Source: Musa acuminata AAA Group
Taxonomy: Eukaryota; Streptophyta; Magnoliopsida; Zingiberales; Musaceae
Direction of reading: 5' to 3'
Assembly: GCF_036884655.1 (NCBI RefSeq)
Contig: NC_088357.1
Coordinates: 44,541,501 to 44,605,500, forward strand
Length of the DNA: 64,000 bases
The translations under genes and the position numbers were made by a program. Below the pieces are notes generated by a model, which saw nothing but the letters and a program-made list of their open reading frames with translations, made no database searches and had not been told where the DNA came from. Shown piece after piece: positions 54,889 through 64,000 of the stretch. Position 1 is the stretch's first letter. Every line of letters starts with the position of its first letter.

Positions 54889-56574
54889 CACCAAGTTGCT
54901 GCAACTCATATATAATGTTGTATGTGGCTCTATGTCAACTTAAACCATAAAAGGTTATTCTTACTTCATTATATTCACTAATGACTTTTCTAAGTATGGA
55001 CATGTATATTGGATGAAGTGCAAGTCTCAGGCCTTTGAGAAATTTAGAAAATATAAGAATAAAGTAAAAAACAAGACTGGAAAGAGTATTAAGACTCTTC
55101 GATTAGATTGAGGAGGTGAGTACTTGAGTACAGAATTCACCTAGTTCCTAAAAGACTATAAGATCCTATCCCAATGGATCCCTCCTTATACACCTCAACT
55201 CAATGGTGTATCCAAAAAGATAAATCATACACTGTTAGATATGATGCGGTCTATGATAAGTTTCGCCAACTTACCTATCTCATTCTAGGGATACACTCTA
55301 GAGTTCGTAACTTACCTTATGAACAGAGTTTCAACTAAATTGATAGTATCTGTACTATATGAGATATAGAAAGGGACGAAGCTCGATCTTAAGGTTATTA
55401 AGATTTGAGGCTATCTTATCTATGTTAGGAGACATAATCTCGACAAGTTGGAATTAAGGATGGCACGGTGCAAGTTTGTGGGATACCCCAAAAAAACTTG
55501 TGAATATTATTTCTATCATCTCAAGGGCCAAAAGGTCTTTGTTGCCAAGAGGGTGGTATTCATTGAGAAGGAACACATTCTTGGTGGAAATAATGGGAGC
55601 ATGATAGAGTTAAACGAGGATGAAGAACCTAGCCCAAGCACCATTCTGTAGGTCGAGTCTGTTTAGGTACCTAGTATATAAGTTATAACTTTACGTATAT
55701 TCGATAAAGTATCCCACCCTCCTAAGAGATATGTAGGACATATTATGGAAGAGGATATTGAGGACATTGATCCTCATACTTTCGAAGTGGCTATTACGAA
55801 CATAGACTCCGAGAAGTGACAAAACACTATAAATTCTGAGATGGATTCTATATAGTCCAACAAGGTTTGGAACCTAGTTAATGCACCTAAAGGTATTATA
55901 TACATTGGTTACAAGTGGATCTTCAAGAAGAAGATCGAAGTAGATAGAAAGATTAAGACTTATAAGGCAAGACTAGTGGTTAAGGGGTATCGTAAAAGGG
56001 AAGGAGTTGAATATGACGAAACATACTCACCCGTAGCCATACTGAAATCCATTCAAATTCTGTTGGCTATTGCAGCACACCATAATTATGAGGTTTGGCA
56101 TATGGACGTGAAAATCATATTTCTTAATGACAACCTTGACAAGGAGGTATATATGATGCAACCTAAGGGATTCGTGTTAGAGTATAGATAAGGTGTACAT
56201 ATTACTTAGATTCATATATGGACTAAAGTAAGCTTCCCGAAGTTAGAACATAAGATTTGATGAGGCGATTGGATCTTATGACTTTGCTAAAAATGAAGAT
56301 GAGTCTTATGTGCACAAGAAGATAAGTAGGAGCGCTATCACCTTCTTAGTGCTCTATATGGATGACATCCTGATTATTGAAAATGATGTAGGAATGCTCT
56401 CCATAGTAAAAGGCTTGGCTATCTAGACACTTCTCTACGAATGACTTAAAGGAAGTATCATACATCTTGGGGATTTAGATCTATAGAGATTAGATCTAAG
56501 AAGATGTTTAGTTTGTCCCAGTCCAGGTACATAGACACCATTATCAAAAGGTTTACCATGAAAAATTTCAAGAG
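54889..56574 (+). mobile_element. Ty1/copia integrase and reverse transcriptase, decayed
   Basis: Integrase pieces: GYSYFIIFTNDFSKYGHVYW, KTLRLD-stop-GGEYLS and PPYTPQLNGVSKKINHTLLDMMRSM, which keep most of the D,D(35)E surroundings. RT pieces: YKWIFKKKIEVDRKIKTYKARLV, VKGYRKREGVEYDETYSPVA, LLAIAAHHNYEVWHMDVKIIFLN and YMMQPKGF, followed by a degraded LYMDDILIIEND (the YxDD box, 56354-56389). Many stops and frameshifts, so not active. Confidence 0.88.
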
Positions 56575-56838
56575 AGGTCATCGCTTCATCCATCGTGTGG
56601 ATCACCGCTAGAGAAGAGAACGCAAGATCTCCTTCATCCATGGAATGAGATCAGCATATCAGGAATATACGAGTTCCCTTATGTGAGATCATCTCACATG
56701 TTATGCAGTTTTTATATTCAGGAATATTCATGAGTTTTTCACTTCTAATCGTGGCATGTGATTTGATATAAACTTATTTTACATATAAACTTATTTCACT
56801 TCTATTGTACATGTGATGCTATCTAATGTTTCCTAACA
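56575..56838 (+). mobile_element. Truncated 3' end of the same LTR family
   Basis: From GTGTGGATCACCGCTAGAG to ATGTTTCCTAACA this follows the last 250 or so bases of the LTRs at 33019 and 54883. It joins RT sequence directly at 56574. RNase H and the start of the 3' LTR were therefore deleted. Confidence 0.7.
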
Positions 56839-58713
56839 ATAAATTATTTAAAAACTCAATTATATATTACAATTCAGACTATAGTATTTGATATAATTTA
56901 CCATTAATTTTGTAAATTTATATTTGGATTTTAAATTTTTAACTTAAATATATTAGTTCTTTATTATTTTAATTCATGAAAAGTAGTTTTAGAGTTTTAT
57001 AAATCATGTTTACGTTTTATTTAAATTATTATGCATGTGTAAAACTTAGATTTTTTTTAATTTTTATTAGTTATTAGATTTATTATGAAATTTTAAAACT
57101 CTATGTAAAAATGAAAAAGAAAAGAAAAAATCAAAATCAAAATCAAAATTGATCTAATTAGGTTTGATCTTTGTCAGAGTAGCCATCGGGCTTAATCAAG
57201 CACAATCAATCGACCGCCTACAATTAGGCTTAACCCGGGTGCAAACTTGGTTCGGCTCGATCCAATGAGTTGGCTGGCCAAAGCCAGTGTAGCCTATCAG
57301 GCTAATAGGCTTGACAAGCTCGACCCAACTCGGTGATGGGCCGATGTAGCCCATTAGTTGCAGACAAGTTTATGTGGCTCATAGATTATAGCCCAGACTC
57401 GGCCCATTGGCTGTAGCCTGAGCGCAACCTATAGTGTTGTAGCTCAATTTGTTGGCCTATTTCTTGTCTAGTGCATGTGCCATTCTTGTGAGCTTCGTAT
57501 GAACTAGTTCAGGATCGGCCTAGCACAACCCTGAGCCAACCAAAGCTAATTTCAAGCTTGTCTTGGTTTGGATTTGGGTCTTAATTGACCTAGTAGCCTT
57601 GTTTTGATTTGTTTATGAGTTTGAGTTCGATTGACCCTTAGATTAAGTCTGACCTTGATCTAGTTTAATCAATTTTGATCGATTTAGGATGATTTCAAAC
57701 CAACTTAAACCAAACTTGTTTGGCCTAAATTGAATTTAACTAAATCTAAGGTGATTTAAGGTGATTCCAAAATAGTTTTATGAGGATTCTCGATTAATTC
57801 AATTAGGTTCCGAATGATTTGAGTCTAGTTCAAGTCAAATAGATTGATTTAACTAGGGTTTAGACCAATTGAGGGTTAATAGACTATGATTGTGGTAGCA
57901 TTAGGTTTAAGACTAGCATAAGATATATGATTGATATGATAAGAGGACCTATATGATCATTCTCAACTTTAGGAAGACCAATATACTAGAGTGTGATTCC
58001 TTTCGGAGATTAATAGGATATCAAATACAATAGTTAGACTTCTCAATCATGGGAACATATCTTTACTTTGGTATGTGGGATATACCACTTCATCTATTGT
58101 TATGAGTGTGATATGGATTCACTTTATTTACTATTGAGAGAGAATCATTCCAAAAGATAAAAACATCTTTATCGACTATTAAGAATATGCTCTATTAAAT
58201 ATCCAACCTATGCCATCTGTTATAAGATATATTTGAGACTTGATAAAAAATTTGAGATCGATCATTATGCTACCAAGACTAGTTTTTGAGAATTATAATT
58301 ATTTGGTCTGTGGTTGACTTTGACTTATTTAATTTGTATCGATTATACTATTATCTAATATGTTTTGAGAGAGCATGTAAGATGTTCGTACTCAACTTTT
58401 GCTAATTACATATTATTCATATTTTTGAGAGTAATTATCTAATCCTATTATGAATATCAACGAGGAGGAGCATTTTCTATTGCTAGATGGAACTACATTA
58501 GTGCCCTTCATTTTTATGTAGTTTTAGTTTTAACCATTAAGGCTTAATTTGATTTTTATGTAACATAATATTATTTATGAATATTTAAAATTTACTTTTA
58601 ATAAAGTTAATAGTAATTTTATTATCTACTTTGAATTGTGATTTTGTGGAAATTATGTCATCGTGCAAGTGATTCAGAAAAAAATTAAACTTGGGATGTG
58701 ATGCTTAGTTGGA
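56839..58713. other. Spacer with repetitive word-rich stretch (57170-57900)
   Basis: Bases 57170-57560 repeat words such as TAGCCCATTAG, GGCCCATTGGC, CTCGACCCAACTCGG and AGGCTTAA. Bases 57560-57850 repeat AATTTGATC and GATTTAGGATGATTTCAAA-like words. This style is common in noncoding parts of plant LTR elements, but no ends are visible. Confidence 0.4.
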
Positions 58714-59005
58714 TAGGGCATGCCAAGAAACTTTTCACATTTAACTCAAAGCACGTTAGGTGACTTTCAACGCTTAGCCCAAGCAAGGAATATTAGGAAA
58801 TGTTTCGATACTTAGCCTGAGAGAGATGTGTCAAATGTCTTTTGATACTTAGCACAAGGAGTACACATCATACAACTTTTGACATCTAGCCTAAGAAGGA
58901 TGCATCGAGAGACTTTCGATATTTGGCTCGACAAAGGGTGCATTAGGCAATTTTCAATGCTTACCCTAAGGAGGGTGCATAAAAAAACTTTCGATATTTT
59001 TTTGT
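58714..59005. repeat. Minisatellite, unit about 37 bases, seven to eight diverged copies
   Basis: Each unit runs like GGATGCATCGAGAGACTTTCGATA then CTTAGCCTAAG. Units can be read from 58714, 58750, 58786, 58824, 58860, 58897, 58934 and 58972. The TTTCGATACTTAGCC part is best conserved. Confidence 0.8.
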
Positions 59006-60569
59006 TGTCTATCAATCTTAAAAGTCATCCATAATACTTGGTTTAATTGTCATCTTTGATAATTAATTTGATAGAAAGATCACTTGTTAGAAATTCATGA
59101 TGATATCATGTGTCTCGATTGTTAGTTTTGATGAGCAAAAAAACTAATGGTGGAGAGGTGACAACTTAAAGGTGAAAAGGCGAAAGGTCATAAAGGCATC
59201 TAGAATTCAAATAGTTTTCATGTCTTTTATAGGGTCTCTAAGGGTAAGAGCGGGGCCTCACTTTCATTTTATGTCTTCCAACCCTCGGACTCTTTCCTCG
59301 ATTATTCTCTTCAATTGTTTAGGTTGGGTAGCATGGGTTTCTCACTAAACTCATTTGAGTATTGATCCCTTGGTCACTGAATAACTAAGGGAGTCAAAGT
59401 CTTATCCTTATATAGCCTGAGGTCGGGAAAGTAGTTCTCATCCACCTTTGTGGAGGGGACATCGATCCTAAACTTGAAGGCCAATAGAAACCTTCAAAAC
59501 ATGAAGGGGTTTTTATAATCAAGACTATATTGTCACCCTTCAATTCATAGAGCTTACACCTTAAGTAGGCCCAGAACAAGATGGTCATATGTTGATGAGG
59601 AATTTAGCCTTATAAAATGTATAGATCTTATATATTCCAAAGAAGTAATAGACATAGAAGTCGAAGCCCTTATGTCAGAGAAAAAATGATTACACTAAAA
59701 AGTGACATAGAGATGAACAACCTTTGTATTCTTCAATCCTCTATCACTCTATAAATTTAAGTCATCTGAATAGGAGCCCAAATATATGTCATTGTGTCTC
59801 ACTCAAATTATATTGCCCTCTCAACAAAATTATCTCACTCAAATTTTATTGTCCTCTCAAGAAAATTATTCTCTCATGTCAATTGAGTTTTTTATGATGA
59901 TCACTATTTAAGTTGGTCACATTATTAAGGCAATAGCTCATCAAATAGTTGTATCATCAAAAAATTTAGTTCCTCAAAATAATTACTTTCTAAAGTTTAT
60001 TATCATTGAAGGGGGTCATGATTGGATGATTGGATGATTGCTTCTTCAAGGTGACTACACACTTAATTTGTAACATAGTATTAGTCATATTATATCTTTA
60101 AGTTGGTCAAAGATTGATTTGACCAATTTGATTTTTAGTTGATTTCCTAGGAGGATCTAATAAGAGGTTATAATAAGGGGTATCTGGAGCGCACAAGATC
60201 AAGTGAGCTTATTATGTATGTAGGCCATTGGAGCTCCTCAAACTAGACCTCATTAGGTTGAATGCACAATTATCAAGCAAAGCCAAATTAGGATCCCTTG
60301 CCTACTAAATCAGAGTCTCAACTTTAAAAGATTTGAAGAAGCCTGATCTCACTAAGTCAGGTGGATACCTCTCAATCGGGTTGGGTCGAGAATGACTTCT
60401 TCAAAAAGAAAGGTTGGGAGTCATTCTTCAAAAGAGAATGACATTTTTAGCAACATTTGGGAGTTGAATTTTAACCTCTTTCTTTTGCATAAGAGCTCTT
60501 ATCATAATATCCTACCAACATTTATGTCATATATATATAATATAAATATACATAAGTTTTCTTTATTTT
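59006..60569. other. Spacer, unassigned
   Basis: No credible gene. A mixture of AT-rich and moderately complex sequence, possibly old LTR-element DNA. No ends or protein motifs seen. Confidence 0.4.
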
Positions 60570-61190
60570 TATGACACTCGATGTATCCTAAAGAATTTTA
60601 TTTACATGCGATGTATTTATCTAAAATAAAAAAATTATCTAAAGCATCCAATATTTTTTAAAGCACCCAATGCAATCAATGTATCCCTTCATGATGTATC
60701 TACCTAGAATAAAAAAACATCTAAGTATATGATGCATCATAAATTATTTCCTTTGCAAATGATGCATGGGCACATGGTACAAAATGCATCAAAAGCACCT
60801 AAAAGCGATCTATATATACTTTGTGCATGATGTACCAACCTAAAATAAAAAATCACTCAAAGTATCTGATGTATTTCAATGCATTTCATTTATGTGTGAT
60901 GTATTGAACTAGGACACAAAAACTCATGTAGCACCCACCTAAGATAAAACACATTCGAAGCATATGATGCAACCAACCAACCCAAAGTATCTCATTTACA
61001 TGCAATTCATTCATCTAGGATGAAAAAGAACATCTGATGTTGTTATCTATCGATCAAATTCAAAAGCATCTTACTTTGCACACAATGTCCACTCATAACA
61101 AAAAAAAAAAATTAAAGCATTCGATGCATTCCAAAGTGTGTCATATGTACTAAAACACTCAAAGCGATCATGCACTCCCAAAACACCCTG
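60570..61190. repeat. Degenerate tandem array of ATGCAT/CTAAAATAAAAA words
   Basis: A loose unit of about 40-60 bases recurs at least eight times: GATGTAT(C/T) ... ATCTA(A/G)(A/G)ATAAAAAA ... CATC(T/C)AAAGCAT(C/A). Examples lie near 60580, 60605, 60695, 60815, 60890, 60955 and 61005. Strongly diverged. Confidence 0.55.
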
Positions 61191-62220
61191 ATGTGATTGA
61201 GCAAGTAACAATAGTCAAAGTCCTAAAATAAATATTATATTTTATGATAAAAAAATCGAAGCATAAAAAGGAGTACAAATGAAATATTCATTATCTTTGA
61301 TCGAGACTCCATATGCGTAATCAAGTTAGCGCATATTGATTTTTAAACCTTATAAGAAAGATGCTATATAAAGCGGTTTTCTTATAGTATCCTTTCATTC
61401 CAAATTTGCTAAATGAACACTTATTGATTTTTAATGCTTAAAGCAAATGAAAACATACTAAATTAATCATTGGAGGGGTGTTATGATATAAACTCTTGAT
61501 ACAATCTTTTATAAAAAATGAGATATGATATACATGCATATTCTACACTTAAATAATAGTAAGTTAAACTCAAGTTATGCGAATGTAAAATAAATATGAT
61601 AAATATGAGAGAACATCTTCATGAGTCCACAAATATCTGTGTGCACTGATTAGAGTCTTTCTCTTAGTCTCAGAGCAGCTCCTTTAGAAAATAACTGTTT
61701 GTGATATTTTTTCAAGTTCACACCTTTCATAAATCTCTTGCTTTTATTGAATAATAGGTAGTCCTTCTCTCATAGATTTTTGTGAAATAAATTTGAGGCT
61801 ATCTAAAGTAAGCCTCTTATTGTCACAACCAAGAATCATCCAACATATCTACTCTTCTAGTAATATCCTTTACATATCTGAACAAAGGTAAAAATTTTCT
61901 GTTAGTCATTCTTACTAGTGATAATATGTCTTCTATTCTTTTTGTCATAGATGATGCATTCATCACATTAAACATGAAGTGAATTCTCATACTTCACTTC
62001 ATAATTCATAAGCTATCTAATAGTTAAGCCCCAAATCTGGAGGATATCAAAAAAGTTTTAGACTCCTCTTTTTGTTTGAATATTAGCTGTCTCATTTCCT
62101 TTCTCTTCTTAAAGTTCTTCTTCAGACTTTTTACTTTAGATTATAATGAGGCACAAATGTAAGAAAAATATCTTCTTTTGTGATCATATATTTGCCATAA
62201 GTATTGTATCTATATACTAT
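61191..62220. other. AT-rich spacer, no feature seen
   Basis: Short frames only. The stretch at 61240-61560 resembles 63230-63560 (shared phrases such as AAGCATAAAAAGGAGTACAAATGA and ATCTTTTATAAAA...ATGATATACATGCAT), so both are probably parts of one repeat family. Confidence 0.45.
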
Positions 62221-62467
62221 GGTATATAATTTTGAATGGTACCATCTGGTATGGGTGATACGTACCGGTTCGACGATATATCGATACACGAATCGTTCGC
62301 TACCGGATGGATAGTGTTATAGTGCTGCTGTAAGAGAAAATCGCTCCGTAAGCCTTAACATACCGTTCGGTATGCCCTGATGTACCGCTCGGTACGTCAA
62401 TACCGTATCGTACCGAGTCAACCTCGAAATACCAGTACGATACGATATTGCATACCTTGTCATATAC
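62221..62467. repeat. TACCG-rich palindromic repeat element
   Basis: At least a dozen TACCG/CGGTA words (ATACGTACCGG, ACATACCGTTCGGTATG, TGTACCGCTCGGTACG, ATCGTACCGAG). The outer ends GGTATATAA and CATATACC are inverted. It is GC-richer than its surroundings. Confidence 0.65.
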
Positions 62468-63950
62468 CAATTTTTTTTTTTTTTGTTCTTGAACACTTTC
62501 ACTGTATCCACATACCAATATTTTGTTCTTTTCTTTTTCTTCTCAAAAGTTTTCTTACTGATTTGTGTTGAAATAAAAATCTTTTTCTAAGTGATCAAAC
62601 TTCTTGCATTTGTAATATTATACTTTCTCTTTGTACCAACAATCTTTCTCTTTATGGTTTAAAACAACTAAACCTAACAAATGTGCAAATCTAATAAGGA
62701 GAATAAGGAAACAGTGACAACACCATGAACACTTCCATTACTTCTGTTTATGAACTCAATGTGGAAATAAAAAAAATTAGAAGACATGATTAAGAATGTG
62801 TAACAAAACTAAAACTTCTTAAGGTGATTGGATATTTTTTCCACCATCTTCTCAATTTCAGTCACCTAATAAAAACGAATGAAGACACATGCAAAGATAA
62901 ATTATATTTGCACGATGAAGAAAATATAACAGGAAATCTGACATCTCTTAGCAATTATTCTTTTTATTCATTTTTTTTGTTATGAAGAATACAAGGAAAG
63001 CTAGAGAACAAATTAACAATCGAAAATTAAATGCAAATTCCTTAAAATAACTTCACTCATGTCAAATATGAGTGTAAAATATTTTCCAAGAAAATTTTAT
63101 TGGGATCCTTATTTTGAAGATATAAATATATTTCTTTCACTAGATAACTCCGAGTGCATGTATAAAGACTTTCATATGAAGTATCCATCAACACAAAAAA
63201 TATATATATATGAAAGACCTCGCATAATCGATAAAGTAACAATGGAACAAACACTATGTTTTAGGATAAAGAAACCCTTATCCCGAAATACAAATAGGGG
63301 CACAAATGATATATTCATTATTTTTTATTAATATAGAATATATTTTATTATTAAATCTTACAAAAATAATGCAATGCAAAGTGACCTTATATTATGTTTG
63401 CATTCCAAGCTTGCTATATGGATTTTTGATGCCTAAGACGAATAAATATATATTGATTTGATTATTGAAGGGGTTTTATAAGATAAAAGTTTTCATATAA
63501 TCTTTTATAAAAGGTAAGATATGATGTGCATGCATCTTTTTACACTTGAATTGAAATGAGACAAGGGACAAGGGATATAGATATTTTTCGTTTTTGGTCA
63601 TATTTCTCTCGTATTTAAGTTTTAAATACTCAATGACCTTTCCTCTTTCGACATGACATTAATCGAAAAACTAATACATGTTAAGTCAATTCTGTCAAGT
63701 CAAATTGGTAACCAAAAATTAAACTAGTAGAAAAGTTTCAAAAAACAAATCTAGATAGGAATTAAAATGGACAATCGATTTATTTTCGGAATAAGACTTT
63801 TATATTATTTGGTAATGATTTTCCTATGTAAATTCAAATATAATTAAATTATTTATTTCTTACTAATTATGACTTAATTTTTAATTTATTTACGTGCTAG
63901 ATGTGTGATTTGCTAATACGAATTGATTTCTCTTAGAAACCTGTGGACGA
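62468..63950. other. AT-rich spacer, no gene seen
   Basis: Bases 63230-63560 share a diverged repeat with 61240-61560. Nothing else recognised. Confidence 0.45.
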
Positions 63951-64000
63951 ATGGCTCCTCCATTAGCCGGCGACGAGGAAGACGAAAAGGCAAGGTGGTG
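63951..64000 (+). CDS. Possible start of a gene cut by the window end
   Basis: ATG at 63951 opens a frame reading MAPPLAGDEEDEKARW to the window end. It follows an abrupt rise in GC and a splice-acceptor-like TTGATTTCTCTTAG at 63923-63936. Sixteen codons are too few to identify anything. Confidence 0.25.
   Translation, partial: MAPPLAGDEEDEKARW

Noticed and set aside
58714..61190. Possible CRISPR-like arrays from regularly spaced repeats
   Set aside because: The genome is clearly plant nuclear, the units are contiguous and diverged, and there are no unique spacers of fixed size.
62300..62518. Overlapping minus-strand frames of 64-72 codons
   Set aside because: They lie on the TACCG repeat and a poly-T run and show no protein features.

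Overview
This is a plant nuclear window. It shows multi-exon genes with GT-AG introns, chloroplast and receptor-kinase families, Ty1/copia retrotransposons and long AT-rich spacers. The protein sequences look monocot-like and I would guess a banana-type (Zingiberales) genome. That is a recollection-based inference, not something measured here.

Layout. 1-0.5 kb: DPM2, the dolichol-phosphate-mannose synthase subunit (+). 3.5-5.2 kb: a PAT1-type GRAS regulator (-), with an apparently damaged N-terminal coding segment and a GC-rich, ACGT-rich probable promoter near 8.6-8.9 kb. 10.3-11.7 kb: a two-exon C2H2-like zinc-finger protein (-). 12.7-16.7 kb: two tandem DUF1218 membrane-protein genes (-), the second with a 1.8 kb intron and a shortened C terminus. 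20.9-21.6 kb: a class VI small heat-shock protein (+). 22.4-23.4 kb: PsbQ of photosystem II (-). 25.2-28.3 kb and 35.6-39.0 kb: two seven-exon cysteine-rich receptor-like kinases (-). 40.6-42.2 kb: an F-box/FBD-LRR-type protein without its F-box (+). 44.1-49.6 kb: an ATG18/BCAS3-type autophagy WD40 protein with seven exons (-). 50-64 kb: gene-poor DNA with microsatellites, nested copia remnants, minisatellites and a TACCG-rich repeat.

The most informative structure is a direct segmental duplication of about 7.2-7.4 kb (roughly 23.1-30.3 kb and 33.56-40.94 kb). Each copy carries PsbQ exon 1, a CRK gene and the start of the F-box-like gene. Decay was reciprocal: PsbQ survives in the left copy and is a pseudogene in the right, while the F-box-like gene survives in the right copy and is broken in the left. 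Both CRKs stay intact. Their kinase cores are nearly identical, but the ectodomains, membrane segments and C-terminal tails differ. Copia fragments fill the 3.3 kb gap. A miniature LTR element (TRIM-like) sits in intron 1 of the right CRK. A family of AT-rich elements with long terminal inverted repeats occurs at least eight times.

I found no clear case of a new enzymatic or defence system. The strongest leads are the duplication with asymmetric divergence of the receptor pair, the TRIM insertion, the solo LTR nested in its own family, the palindromic element family and the disrupted GRAS N terminus.
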